NCBI RefSeq assembly: GCF_036231355.1
Contig: NZ_CP109497.1
Location: forward strand, 496,001 to 560,000
Origin: Streptomyces sp. NBC_01431
GTDB taxonomy: Bacteria; Actinomycetota; Actinomycetes; Streptomycetales; Streptomycetaceae
Length of the DNA: 64,000 nucleotides
Direction of reading: 5' to 3'
Below are positions 53,898 through 62,918 of this stretch, in pieces. Position 1 is the first letter of the stretch; each line of letters starts with the position of its first letter. The position numbers and the translations under genes were made by a program. The notes under the pieces are model-generated. The model had not been told where the DNA came from. It worked only from the letters and a program-made list of their open reading frames with translations, and did not search any database.

Positions 53898-54218
53898 TCA
53901 CTCCATAAGCCAGTCATCCACGCCGCCGCTGACTTTGTAGAGGACCTGGGAGGAAGGCCCCTCCACGGCCTGGAGTCCAAGATTCCCGCACTGATTAGCG
54001 GGGGCGCTGGTAGGGAGTGCTGCGGTGAGCGCTGTGCCGATTCCTTGCGCCTGAGTGGTCGCGCCGCTGGTTCGGCCGGCCGTGCCGCTGTTGGCGCAGG
54101 CGTTATTGAACGCGCCGTTTCCGAAGCCAATGATCGTGGTTGCACTGGCGGGTGTTGAGGCGAGAGACGCCCCTGCAGCCGCAAGTGCGAGGGCAGAGAT
54201 CGTCCTGATCAAAGTCAT
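53898..54218 (-). CDS. Small secreted (chaplin-like in size) protein
   Basis: 106 residues from ATG 54218. Signal peptide LIRTISALALAAAGASLAST with cleavage after ASA near residue 26. The mature part (TTIIGFGNGAFNNACANSGT, QAQGIGTALTAALPTSAPAN, QCGNLGLQAVEGPSSQVLYK) is rich in G, N, A, T and has two cysteines (NACANS, NQCGNLG). The short, hydrophobic, two-cysteine layout recalls chaplins, but the chaplin signature itself is not present. Extracellular or cell-surface location is expected; function unknown. Confidence 0.65.
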   Translation of the reverse strand: MTLIRTISALALAAAGASLASTPASATTIIGFGNGAFNNACANSGTAGRTSGATTQAQGIGTALTAALPTSAPANQCGNLGLQAVEGPSSQVLYKVSGGVDDWLME

Positions 54219-54689
54219 GTACCTCTAACGAAACTCGGACGCTCCCGTTTCGCCCGGACGGTGGTTCACACCGGAGGTCACTGCCCGCACCTAGGTCGCT
54301 GTGACGACCGCGGTGTGCGCGCCTGCGGCCGCATGCCGGGCGAGGCTCCCGCCTGCCGACAGCGACTCGTCATCAGGGTGCGCGAACACCCCCAGCAGGC
54401 TCGGCACGTGGTGATCATGACCGATCACGGCCAGGACGCCCCCGCGGCCAAAGCGCCGTTCGCGAGACCCATGCCGTCGGACCAGGAAGAGCAATCTCGG
54501 GCATGCGTCCATAGCATGCACATCCGTTCATCTTTCTGTGCCATGACAGAGTTTCACTCTTACTGATCAACGGCAGGTCAGTCAGCCCACCCCCTTCTGA
54601 GAAGATCACGACGCCGGAGACCGGACACGTTACGCATTGTTATGCGCACGCCCGGTCACGAGTGTGCGCCTCGCGAAGGACGCCTGCTG
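54219..54689. other. Divergent promoter region
   Basis: Separates the leftward secreted-protein gene from the rightward acyltransferase-E1 gene. No gene is supported. The stretch from 54525 to 54645 is less GC-rich (for example GACAGAGTTTCACTCTTACT) and is a likely promoter for the 54690 gene. Confidence 0.4.
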
Positions 54690-56558
54690 ATGAATGTCGG
54701 CCCTCTCGGCCCTCACCGCACCACTCCCTCACGCCCCTGGCACCTCACCGCCTTCCGCGTTCCCTCCGACGGCGCCTCCCGGCCCGCCGACACCGCGCTG
54801 GTCGGCCGGGTGCGCGAGCTGCGCGCCCGGATCCTGTACGACAACGGCCGCCGGCCGGAATTCCGCACCGCCTCCGGTGATCATGTGGACGACCAGCACC
54901 TGGACTTCGGCGCCTGGCACTTCGTCGGGCGACGCACCGCTGATGGACCGCCGCTCGGATATGTCCGGCTGTGCACGCCCGAGACCGGGGAGCGGTTCCA
55001 GTCCCGCGCGTACCTGGGTGAGCAGGCGTACGCGCAGCTGCTTCTGGACAGCGGCCTTGGGACGGGCGAGATGTACGAGCACAGCCGGCTCGTCGTCGAG
55101 CACCACGCCCGCAAGCTGGGTCTTGGCGTGCAGCTCAACGCGCTCGCGCTGGCCGCCGCCCGGCATCTGGGTGCGAAGGCGATGGTGGGCACGTCCGGGA
55201 CGAAGGACGGGCAGGACGCGTTCCATGCCCGGTTCGGGTTCTACCCGGTTCAGGGAACGCGGCGGTACGTCGAGCACTACACCGAGGACGTGGTGCTGCT
55301 CATGTGCCGCATCGGGGAGGCGGCCGGGGACTACTCCGACCTGGTCGCCGAGTACACCGCCCTCTTCCCGCAGCTGGTCGTGGACGCCCGGGCCGTACGC
55401 CTGGACGCGCCGGCCGTGCACGAGGAGGCGCCGGAGACCCTCGCCGCCGCCCTCGCCTCGGCCCGCACCGCGCTCGCACCCGACCAGGAGTCCTGTCTGC
55501 CCGAACCTGTCGCAGGCTGCAGGGAGTTGCGCGCCCTGCTCGCCTCGGGGCGCGTGCGGGAGGTGCACGACACCATCGAGCAGCAGATCACCGAGCTGGT
55601 GCGCAGCCGCGAGCCTGGCCCGCGCTACGACGACCCGGCCGAGCTGGCCGCCGCCCGCGAGCGGCAGTTGGACGGGGCCGAGCCGTGGGAATACGGGAGG
55701 TGGTTCTTCCACCCGTGGTCCGGACGCCTTGTCCACGTGCTGCCCGCCCCCGAGTTCCGGATGGTGCGCACTGACCGTAACCGGGGCAAGATCGACCGGC
55801 CCGAGCAACGGCGGCTCCTTGACCGCCGGATCGGCGTGATCGGCCTCTCGGTCGGCTCGGCGAGCGCCCTGACTCTGGCCATGGAGGGCATCGGCGGCGC
55901 CTACCGGCTCGCCGACTTCGACACCCTCAGCCTCTCCAACCTCAACCGCCTGCGCGCCGCCGCCCACGACGTCGGCGTCAACAAGTGCGTGCTCGCGGCC
56001 CGCCAAATGTACGAGATCGACCCGTACCTCGACATCGAGATCTTCCCCGGCGGCCTGACCGACGTGGTGATGGAGGAGTTCTTCACGGCGGACGGCGGCG
56101 TGGACCTGCTGGTGGAGGAGTGCGACACCCCGTACGTGAAGCTCGCCGCGCGGGAGCGGGCGCGGTCCCTGGGCATCCCAGTTCTCATGGACGCCAACGA
56201 CCGCGGCCTCCTCGACGTCGAGCGCTTCGACCACGAGCCCGGACGCCCGCTCCTGCACGGCCGCCTGGGCGCCACCACCCCCGCCGACCTGGCCGGGAAG
56301 CTCACCTTCGAGGAGAGTGTCGACCTGATCCTCGCCATGGTCGACACCGACCGGATCAGCCCCGAACTCGCCGCGTCCATCCCGCTCATCGGCACCGCGT
56401 ACAGCTCCTGGCCCCAGTTGGCCAGCGGTGTCGCGCTCGGCGGAGCGCTCACTGCCGACGCCGCCCGCCGGATCCTCCTGGACCAGCCCCTCGCCTCCGG
56501 CCGCTACTACACCGACTTCGACGTCCTGCTCGCCCCGGAACGGAGCACCGTGTCATGA
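54690..56558 (+). CDS. Acyltransferase (AHL synthase/FeeM-like) fused to a ThiF/E1-type adenylyltransferase
   Basis: 622 residues from ATG 54690, with AAGGA 9 nt upstream; ATG 54642 would add 16 residues. The N-terminal domain (about 1-215) has the pattern of N-acyl amino acid/N-acyl homoserine lactone synthases of the GNAT fold: RARILYDNGRRPEF, YEHSRLVVEHHARKLGLGVQ, ALAAARHLGAKAMVGTSGTK and FGFYPVQGTRRYVEHYTED. A linker (about 220-370) precedes an E1-like Rossmann domain: RRIGVIGLSVGSASALTLAM (about 378), YRLADFDTLSLSNLNRLRAA, DLLVEECDTPYVKLAARERA. No zinc CxxC pairs are visible and no ubiquitin-like partner is adjacent. Stop overlaps the KAS III start. It probably makes and then activates an acylated amino compound. 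Confidence 0.8.
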   Translation: MNVGPLGPHRTTPSRPWHLTAFRVPSDGASRPADTALVGRVRELRARILYDNGRRPEFRTASGDHVDDQHLDFGAWHFVGRRTADGPPLGYVRLCTPETGERFQSRAYLGEQAYAQLLLDSGLGTGEMYEHSRLVVEHHARKLGLGVQLNALALAAARHLGAKAMVGTSGTKDGQDAFHARFGFYPVQGTRRYVEHYTEDVVLLMCRIGEAAGDYSDLVAEYTALFPQLVVDARAVRLDAPAVHEEAPETLAAALASARTALAPDQESCLPEPVAGCRELRALLASGRVREVHDTIEQQITELVRSREPGPRYDDPAELAAARERQLDGAEPWEYGRWFFHPWSGRLVHVLPAPEFRMVRTDRNRGKIDRPEQRRLLDRRIGVIGLSVGSASALTLAMEGIGGAYRLADFDTLSLSNLNRLRAAAHDVGVNKCVLAARQMYEIDPYLDIEIFPGGLTDVVMEEFFTADGGVDLLVEECDTPYVKLAARERARSLGIPVLMDANDRGLLDVERFDHEPGRPLLHGRLGATTPADLAGKLTFEESVDLILAMVDTDRISPELAASIPLIGTAYSSWPQLASGVALGGALTADAARRILLDQPLASGRYYTDFDVLLAPERSTVS

Positions 56559-57604
56559 CCTCCACCACCCTCACTCCTGTGGAGATGCCCGGGCTCTGCC
56601 ACCACACCGGGGACGGGCTGCCCATCCCCTTCTCGGTTGCCGGGACCGGGCTCCACCTCCCCCCAACCGTGATCAGCAACGCCATGCTGACCCGCGTCCT
56701 GGACACCACCGACGAGTGGATCGTGAAGCGGACCGGCATCCGCGAACGCCGCCGCCTCGCCCCGGACCTGGCCACCTCCGACATGGCGATCGCCGCCGCC
56801 CGCCCCGCACTCGATGCGGCGGGCATCGAGGCCGGCGCGATCGACTCCGTGATCGTCGCCAGTTACACCGGCGACATGCCGTTCCCGTCCACCGCCCTGA
56901 TCGTCAAGGACGCACTGGGTGCGCACCGCGCGATGCCGATGGACTTCTCCCAGGCCGCCTGTGCCTCCGGCGTCCAGGCCGTGCTCACCGCCGCCCACCT
57001 GCTGCAGAATCGTTCCATTCGTTCGGTGCTGCTGATCGCCGCCGACTGCGCCTCCCGGATTACCCATCCCCAGGACCGCACCACCGGCGTCTTCTTCGGC
57101 GACGCGGCCGCAGCCGTCGTCCTCACCCGCACCGAGACCCCCGGCGCCGGCCTGCTCTCCTACGACCTGGGCTCCACGCTCACCTACGACGTTCAGGTCC
57201 AGGCCGGTGGCTCCCGCATGCCCACCTCCCCCGACACCGTCGCCGAGGGGCGCCACTACCTGGAGATGGACGGCCGCACCGTGTGGCAGACGGCCACCAC
57301 CCGTATTCCCGAGTGCATCGACGCCTCGGTCCGCCGGGCCGGGCTCACCGTGGACACCATCGACCACTTCTTCCTCCACCAGGCCAACCTCAACATCCTG
57401 CACGAGGCGACGGCCGCCCTCGGCATCGCCCCCGCCAAGGTCCTCGTCACCCTGGACCGGCTCGGCAACACCGGGGCCGCCGGAATGTTCACCGCCCTGC
57501 ATCACACCGTCTCCGAGGGCTGTCTGAAGTCCGGCGACACCTTCGTGATGTCGGCGATCGGCGCCGGATTCCAGTGGGGGGCACTGTGCCTCAGACAAGC
57601 CTGA
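56555..57604 (+). CDS. 3-oxoacyl-ACP synthase III (FabH-like)
   Basis: 349 residues. The KAS III triad is complete: Cys136 in FSQAACASGV, His275 in FFLHQANLNI and Asn305 in LDRLGNTGAAG. The N-terminus carries an extra 25 or so residues compared with housekeeping FabH. The ATG overlaps the stop of the fusion gene (ATGA, 56555-56558), so the two proteins are made together. It could prime an acyl chain, or, like other FabH relatives in secondary metabolism, catalyse C-C, ester or amide bond formation. The housekeeping fab cluster (fabD, acpP, fabF) is not present here, which argues for a specialised role. Confidence 0.88.
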   Translation: MTSTTLTPVEMPGLCHHTGDGLPIPFSVAGTGLHLPPTVISNAMLTRVLDTTDEWIVKRTGIRERRRLAPDLATSDMAIAAARPALDAAGIEAGAIDSVIVASYTGDMPFPSTALIVKDALGAHRAMPMDFSQAACASGVQAVLTAAHLLQNRSIRSVLLIAADCASRITHPQDRTTGVFFGDAAAAVVLTRTETPGAGLLSYDLGSTLTYDVQVQAGGSRMPTSPDTVAEGRHYLEMDGRTVWQTATTRIPECIDASVRRAGLTVDTIDHFFLHQANLNILHEATAALGIAPAKVLVTLDRLGNTGAAGMFTALHHTVSEGCLKSGDTFVMSAIGAGFQWGALCLRQA

Positions 57605-57814
57605 CCCGGAACGTTCCCCCCCAGGCCGGGCAGTTGGTGAATCTCAGACGGCATCCGCATGCCGGGGGTCTATCACGACGGCGGACCAGCTGAAGGATTT
57701 GCTGCGACGTGAGCGGGGCATCTCCCCAGCAGGTCGGCGTGGCCCTGGGCGGCGGTGACGTCGAATGGCCGGGGCACGGCATGCCAACCCGATCCAGCCC
57801 ACGCGGAGAACGGG

Positions 57815-57840
57815 ACCGGCACGCTTCGAAGCGTGCCGGT
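57815..57840. terminator. 26-bp perfect palindrome
   Basis: ACCGGCACGCTTC followed directly by GAAGCGTGCCGGT. As RNA it gives a 10-bp stem with a TTCGAA loop. It is 210 bp after the KAS III stop and could be a two-way terminator or a dimeric operator. Confidence 0.55.
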
Positions 57841-57888
57841 CTCCTCAAGGTGGTGGGGTGTGTTCAGCTCACAGCACGGCGTGGCACG

Positions 57889-57942
57889 CCTGCCCCTGAA
57901 CCCGAGGCTCAGGGGCAGGAGTGGGTACGTTCCTGCCCCTGA
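57889..57942. promoter_or_regulatory. Three-arm mutually exclusive hairpins
   Basis: Arm A, CCTGCCCCTGA (57889-57899), and arm C, TCCTGCCCCTGA (57931-57942), are direct repeats. Arm B, TCAGGGGCAGGA (57909-57920), is complementary to both: 11 bp with A across a 9-nt loop, 12 bp with C across a 10-nt loop. Only one pairing can form at a time, as in attenuators. The distance to the 58196 gene is about 250 bp. Confidence 0.6.
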
Positions 57943-58195
57943 TTCACCCACCAAACGTGCGGGCGGCGTGCCGCTATATCTCCTCGAAGCGCCACTGCTG
58001 TCGAGGACCAGCTCCGCGTCCGGCCGCGACGGCTCAAGCCGCCCCGGTATGTGGGGGGCGGCGGCCGTGCATCCACAGCGCGGTGCGGTTCAGGCCACCG
58101 GCCGAGGTGCTCTCTGTCGGCCTGCCTGCCGCTGCAGGAGGCTGACGACCCAAGCCGGCCGCGGTCGCGGCACGCATCAGGCGAAGGAGTCACCC

Positions 58196-58630
58196 ATGGG
58201 AACCGTTCCCGACGGCATCTACCACATCAAACTCGGCGACCAGCAATTCCTCACCATCGGGCAAGAGGGCGCCGTCACCCTTGTGCCCGCCCAGGATGAA
58301 GGGCAGACGTTCGAGGTGAGGTGCACCCGCGGCGACAACTACGCCATCTCCAGGTCCTCCAGCATCTGGCCCAGCCCGTTCGTGTGCTATGACGGGGCCC
58401 CGGCGGCCCCGTACGACGGCGCGAGGGTGCGCCTGCGGGTCAGTGACTTCCCTCCCTGCGAGTGGAAGATCACCCAAGGTCCGCAGCCGGGAACCCTCAC
58501 CATCGCTGTCGCCGGTGACGGGCAGCCCCTGACCATAGGAATCGCGCCGATGACGATCTACCCGCCCTTCCTCCAGCTGACGTCCAGTTCTGGCAAGGAC
58601 CTTGGCTGGACGTTCGAGGACGCCAAGTAG
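58196..58630 (+). CDS. Beta-trefoil-like small protein (possible protease inhibitor)
   Basis: 144 residues from ATG 58196 with AAGGAG 7 nt upstream. It is strand-rich with internal pseudo-repeats (GTVPDGIYHIKLGDQQFLTI, VRLRVSDFPPCEWKITQGPQ, GTLTIAVAGDGQPLTIGIAP, DLGWTFEDAK). The Y-I-x-L...FLTIGQEG...W-T-F pattern is like beta-trefoil inhibitors of the I66/clitocypin type found in fungi and some Streptomyces. No signal peptide is present, so it is expected in the cytoplasm. The inhibitor role is a guess from fold resemblance. Confidence 0.55.
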   Translation: MGTVPDGIYHIKLGDQQFLTIGQEGAVTLVPAQDEGQTFEVRCTRGDNYAISRSSSIWPSPFVCYDGAPAAPYDGARVRLRVSDFPPCEWKITQGPQPGTLTIAVAGDGQPLTIGIAPMTIYPPFLQLTSSSGKDLGWTFEDAK

Positions 58631-59209
58631 CCGCAGTCCCCTGATGTGCCTCGGCCGCGCCGGATACGGCCGAGGCGCCGTCGCTTCGCCGAAGGGACAC
58701 CGGTGTTCCCCGACGAGAAACCGCAGATGCCGGCACCGCCCCTGTGCGCGTACGGCACATACCTGCCGACGGCCTGCGGGACAAGGCCACGCCGCCGTGG
58801 GAATCCTCCGGCCACTTCCACGTCGCACCCAACCGCCGGATACCGAGGCACCACAAAGTCCCGATCGGGTTGCGGCGGAACACGGAGGCGTCACTCACGG
58901 GGCGCGGGGGCATTGCTGGTGGTGTGGATCGTGAAGCAGAGCCCAAAGTTGTGCACGCTGAACTGCTGGGTGCGTACTGGCTGGAGAGTTCACAGCACGG
59001 GCCGCAGAACGGTTGCCGGTGCCGCGACCACCTGCGGCTGACGCGGCCGTGGCGGGAGAACCTGCGGTCCGCGATGACGAGCCTCGCTGCGGGAGCGCTC
59101 GTGGTCGCGGTGGCCGTCGCGATCCGGGGAAAAAGGTGACGCAGGGCAACGGCCACCGTCGCGACCGGAGCGGCCTGATGCCCTCCCAGATCCCAGGACT
59201 CCATCCACG
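58631..59209. other. Region without a recognised gene
   Basis: A + strand open frame (58744-59139) ends with a membrane-helix-like segment (SLAAGALVVAVAVAIRGKR), but the rest does not read as a protein and no family was recognised. No repeats were noted. Confidence 0.3.
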
Positions 59210-59971
59210 TCAGGGCCGAGTGGCCACCAGCAGATCAACCACGTACGTCTCCTCCACCACCTCGTCGGGGAACATCTCACGCAGTCGCCTGCGCTCCCCC
59301 GAAAGAAAGGCCCGTCTGTCGTCCTCGGCAAGCACAAGGAACGCCGAGCGACTGCTGATGTTGGCAAGGTGGATGTCGAGGGAGACCGTACGGCTCCACC
59401 GCACCTGGCGGCGCGCCACCCGGAGCCCGGACAGGCCCGTGAGGCGGATGGCGTCGCTGTCGTCGGGACGCACCCGAGACGTCGGCTTCACTGCGCAGTG
59501 GTGCGCGATCCGCTGGTGCTGCTCTCTGATCCAGGGCACGTCGAAGGCCGTGGTGTTCCACCAGATCGCGAGCGCACCGCCCGGAAGCAGAACCCGCAGC
59601 GCCTCCGGGACCGAGCGGGCGGTGTCGGTCCACTGCCAGGACTGCGCGTACGTGAGGAGGTCGTGGGAGGCATCCGCAAGGGGGAGGGCGTTGCCGTCAC
59701 CTCTGACGATCGGCACATCCGGGAGCACGGTGTGGAACCGGGCAGCCATGGCGTCGCCCGGCTCAACGCCGATCACATCAGCCCCGCGCTCACGCAGCAG
59801 CGCGGTGGCGATGCCGGTGCCCGCGCCGACATCAGCGACGCGGACACCCGCCAGAGGACGGCCCGTGAGCTGTTCGATGCGGTCGAAGAGCGCGGGCGGA
59901 TACGAAGGTCGGCTGGCCGCGTACCGGTCAGCCGCCGCGTTGAACGAATGGGCGCGTGAGCTGGCAGTCAT
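59210..59971 (-). CDS. Class I SAM-dependent methyltransferase
   Basis: 253 residues from ATG 59971. The SAM-binding motif I is VADVGAGTGIATALL (about residues 45-59), with an acidic motif II end (VIGVEPGDAMAARF), post-I GDGNALPLADASHDLL and motif III EALRVLLPGGALAIWW. The N-terminus (FNAAADRYAASRPSYPPALF) is that of the UbiE/COQ5-type 'methyltransferase type 11' group. It begins 31 bp after the lipase stop on the same strand, so the two are likely co-transcribed. Substrate unknown. Confidence 0.88.
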   Translation of the reverse strand: MTASSRAHSFNAAADRYAASRPSYPPALFDRIEQLTGRPLAGVRVADVGAGTGIATALLRERGADVIGVEPGDAMAARFHTVLPDVPIVRGDGNALPLADASHDLLTYAQSWQWTDTARSVPEALRVLLPGGALAIWWNTTAFDVPWIREQHQRIAHHCAVKPTSRVRPDDSDAIRLTGLSGLRVARRQVRWSRTVSLDIHLANISSRSAFLVLAEDDRRAFLSGERRRLREMFPDEVVEETYVVDLLVATRP

Positions 59972-60002
59972 CCCCGCATCATCCCCCTGCCCGCCTGGGA
60001 GG

Positions 60003-61226
60003 TCAGCAGGTGGTCGGTGCGGTCCTGCCGGCGAAGCGGTCCGCGAGCCAGGGAATGCCCTCGGCGCTGGTGGCTTCGGTTGCGGCGATGTGGCCGGGGA
60101 CAAGGTTGCCGGCGAACTTCACTGTCGCCCCGCGGCGGCACCAGCCCACGGCCAGGGTCTTGCCGACCTGCTGGGGCACGACATCGTCCAGAGCGCTGTG
60201 GGAGAGCAGGACGGGCACCGCGGGCTTGCGCCGGCCGAGCTGCTGGTCGGCCACGATCGTGTTCCACGGGGCGCGCCCCAGGCGTTCGGTCAGCGGACGT
60301 CCGTCCACGGTCAGGAAACGTGAGTTGAGGAAGGGGTACTTGGCGAGGGCCTGCGTCGTGCACAGGTTGTCCCGCAGGTCGTTGGCGACGCGCTTGCCGA
60401 GGGCGTTCAGGTACGGGTTGATGTCAATGTTGTACGAGGTGGCCAGGCCGGAGAGGGCGTAGTTGAAGAACGCCCCGTAGGCGGAGCCGTCCATGCTGTC
60501 GGCCACCTTGTTCATGTCCGCGGGCGGAGCGCCGACGACGGCGCCCTTGATCTTCAGCTCGGGCGCGTAGGCGGGGGCCAGTTCGGCGGCGGACGCTGTT
60601 GCGCCGCCGCCCTGGGAGTAGCCGTAGAGCGCGACCGGACCGGCGTCCGGGAGGTCCACCGCATCCAGACGCTGGGCCGCCCGGACCGAGTCCAGGACGG
60701 CGCGGCCCTGCGCCTCGCGGTCCATATAGGTGTGGACTCCGGGTGTGCCCAGCCCTTGATAGTCGGTCACCACCACGGCATAGCCCTGATCAAGGAGCTT
60801 CTTGACAGGCAGCGCCTCGTACTCGGTTCCCTCGCCCAACTGGCGGGAGGGGGCGCACTTGTCCGCCAGGCCCTGGGTGCCGGGCGCGAACGCGACGATC
60901 GGGCGCTGGGCGTACCGGGAAGTCGCGGGGTTGAGCACGGTGCCGGTGACCGCGATGGCCTTCCCCGTGCGGTCGGTGGTGCGGTACATGATCCGGTGCA
61001 CGTCCGCATTGACCTTGAACGCCTTGAGCGGATCCAGGTAGAAGACACCCGGCTCCGAACTGAGCACGTCACCGTTCCCGGCGGGCAGAATCACCGGCCG
61101 TTGCCGCAGGCGCAGCTGGTCGGCGGCGGCAGCCCCGCCAGAGGACACGCTGAAGACCAGTACGGCGGAGGCTGCGGCAGTCAACGCTGCCACGGCACGA
61201 CCGCCCAGGGGACGACACCAAACCAC
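60003..61226 (-). CDS. Secreted lipase (LIP family)
   Basis: 407 residues from GTG 61226, with GAGGAG 5 nt upstream. Signal peptide (AVAALTAAASAVLVFSVSSG, cleavage near AAA-AD, residue 35). LIP-family landmarks: VAFAPGTQGLADKCAPS, VVVTDYQGLGTPGVHTY, nucleophile Ser204 in ALYGYSQGGGATASAAE, Asp347/348 in LSHSALDDVVP and His379 in LVPGHIAAT. Cysteines at DKCAP, NLCTT and GWCRR allow disulfides. An extracellular triglyceride or ester hydrolase is expected. It is the first gene of a probable two-gene transcript with the methyltransferase. Confidence 0.9.
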   Translation of the reverse strand: MVWCRPLGGRAVAALTAAASAVLVFSVSSGGAAAADQLRLRQRPVILPAGNGDVLSSEPGVFYLDPLKAFKVNADVHRIMYRTTDRTGKAIAVTGTVLNPATSRYAQRPIVAFAPGTQGLADKCAPSRQLGEGTEYEALPVKKLLDQGYAVVVTDYQGLGTPGVHTYMDREAQGRAVLDSVRAAQRLDAVDLPDAGPVALYGYSQGGGATASAAELAPAYAPELKIKGAVVGAPPADMNKVADSMDGSAYGAFFNYALSGLATSYNIDINPYLNALGKRVANDLRDNLCTTQALAKYPFLNSRFLTVDGRPLTERLGRAPWNTIVADQQLGRRKPAVPVLLSHSALDDVVPQQVGKTLAVGWCRRGATVKFAGNLVPGHIAATEATSAEGIPWLADRFAGRTAPTTC

Positions 61227-61504
61227 GAAGGCTCCTCGGTCAGTGGAATCAAGAGTTCCACTACCTATCCGAGACGCGGCCCATAACTCTACAAATGCAC
61301 TGAACTGTCGTATCTACTGCATAAATCGACCCTCTGCGGCAATACCCCCGACCATTCGGGTCACCCGCGGACCCCGCTCTTGATCAAGCCCTCGCCCCAC
61401 GGCACGTACACCACAGTGTGGGGCTCGAAAAGTCATCGGTGCGGCTCAGGCCGCGTATCGATACTCGTTGATGATGCCGCCGAGGACGCGGGTGGGCAGA
61501 CCCG

Positions 61505-61703
61505 CTGAAGATCCAACAGATCAACGCGTACGGCTACAGCGACACCTCGACCGCCGGCTACGAGGAAGACCGCCGGGAACAAAGACACCATCGAGAACAG
61601 AATCAAGACCGCGGTCTGCAGCGGCCAGGTCCCCCTCGACGACGTCCGCCACGCCATCACCACCAACTGGACCACCGCCCTCACCGTCACCGGCATCGGC
61701 TGA
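61505..61703 (+). pseudogene. Fragment of an HNH-like secreted Streptomyces protein
   Basis: Frame one (61505-61570) reads LKIQQINAYGYSDTSTAGYE ED. An internal deletion and frame change bring in NKDTIENRIKTAVCSGQVPL, DDVRHAITTNWTTALTVTGI G to TGA at 61701-61703. The Y-G-YSDT...YE-D(H) then (K)D-x-x-EN-L...VC-G-V-L---Q-AI---W pattern is that of a common Streptomyces HNH-type hypothetical protein. Its central His/Asn-bearing segment has been deleted here. Confidence 0.6.
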
Positions 61704-61835
61704 CACGCAGAGCGCCGGGTCACAGGACGGCTGGTTCGAGGGCGTCGTGCGGTCGCCCGCGAGCTGCTGCGCATCACGGACTTCACCGCCGCCCAGCGCG
61801 GACAGATCACGCCCGCGACGGAAGCCGGGGGCGTC

Positions 61836-62141
61836 TCACAGAGTCGCGTCGTACTCAGCGAGCCGGTCGTCCGCCAGACCGGGACCGAAGCACACCTGGG
61901 CAGCGACGACCAAACAGACCTCTTCGCCGTCCTGGTCCTGCGTCTGGGTCCACTCCCAGGGGCGCCGTCCCGAAGCGACCAACTCGTAACCGAGTTGGTC
62001 CAGCACCCTGGCACGGTCCTCCCGGGGCGGGATCCCGCGATCGGCCGGCAGGCTGACCGACGGCCAGTGGTTCACACCCACCCCGGGCAGCACGATGCAG
62101 ATCGCCAAGTGCCCCGGAGCCGACGATGCGGCTCGCGGCAC
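61836..62141 (-). CDS. DUF6303-like small protein
   Basis: 101 residues from GTG 62141. The stretch HWPSVSLPADRGIPPREDRA with RVLDQLGYELVASGRRPWEW TQ is the DUF6303 pattern (WPS-x-x-x...P(T)--ER--VLD-LGYE-V---EWEW-E), a small protein of actinomycete mobile elements. The C-terminus (QVCFGPGLADDRLAEYDATL) may be altered. Neighbouring sequences are fragments, so this copy could also be partly decayed. Confidence 0.5.
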   Translation of the reverse strand: MPRAASSAPGHLAICIVLPGVGVNHWPSVSLPADRGIPPREDRARVLDQLGYELVASGRRPWEWTQTQDQDGEEVCLVVAAQVCFGPGLADDRLAEYDATL

Positions 62142-62449
62142 ACGTCTGTTGGGCGACGCTCAGGGTGAGTACGTTCTCGGGGGTTCGCGACGTTCACGGT
62201 GAGCACAGCTGATGAGCGTCACACTGACTTCGTGCGCGACGACACCGTGCACATCAACCTGCCCCGTCCTTCCAGCTCTTGGTCGCGGAGCTGCTCTTCA
62301 TCGACAGCCTGTCGCCGGTTTCCGTTCGGGTGGCCCGTCTGCCCGGCCGGAGTGAGTGATCGACTTCGCGGGCAGCGTGCAACACGAGTTGTCCCTGGTG
62401 CGGGGGCAGCGTGCCGGTGACGCTGGTGGGATGCGGGAGGCAACAGCTC

Positions 62450-62746
62450 GTGATCGTCGTGCCCGAGTCCGAGGAGTCCGTACTGCCGCCCTGCCCCGCC
62501 TGCGAGAAGCCGCTGCGGCCCTGGGGCCACGCGCGCGAACGCGTGATCCGCCTGCCTGGCGGCTCAGTTCGGCACCTGCGCCCACGGCGGGCCCGCTGCC
62601 GCTTCTGCCGCACCACACACGTCCTGCTGCCGCCGTACTGTCTGCTGCGGCGGGCGGACAGCGTCCACACCGTCGCCCAGGCCCTGCTCGACCACGCCGC
62701 CGTGAGGGCGGGGTCGCTGACGAGGGTGGCGGGCTGGACGAGGTAG
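62450..62746 (+). pseudogene. DUF6431-type (IS-associated zinc-finger) fragment
   Basis: From GTG 62450: VIVVPESEESVLPPCPACEK, PLRPWGHARERVIRLPGGSV, RHLRPRRARCRFCRTTHVLL and PYCLLRRADSVHTVAQALLD. Two CxxC pairs (CPAC, CRFC) form the zinc ribbon. This is the N-terminal half of DUF6431 proteins, which belong to transposase-like elements. Homology ends at about 62708 and the frame runs on into unrelated sequence. Confidence 0.65.
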
Positions 62747-62912
62747 GCGCTGACGATGAGGGTGTCCCCGGCTCCGGCCGCGTCATCACCGAAACCCTGC
62801 GCCAGTTACAGAGGGCGGTCGCCGAGGGTGGTGTCGCGGGTGACGGTGCGGGTCAGGAGCCAGACGGGCGGGTGGTGATGACCTGGTCGCTGACGTCCTT
62901 GTCGGACAGACC
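62706..62912 (-). pseudogene. Cytochrome P450 pieces, inverted part
   Basis: Leftward: DVSDQVIT, then PPVWLLTRTVTRDTTLGDRP L and, further left in another frame, GDTLIVSAYLVQPATLVSDP. These resemble the P450 segment that follows the K-helix (LHPPVWLL-R...P-G--V--S-Y--Q). The K-helix ExxR itself appears in between but on the + strand (RVITETLRQL at 62780-62811). Confidence 0.4.
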
Positions 62913-62918
62913 CCGCCC

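Larger units (their letters stand above)
57605..58195. other. Intergenic region rich in inverted repeats
   Basis: No gene is supported. It carries a 26-bp perfect palindrome (57815-57840) and an overlapping hairpin set (57889-57942), described separately. The last 50 bp lead into the 58196 gene with a good AAGGAG site. Confidence 0.5.
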
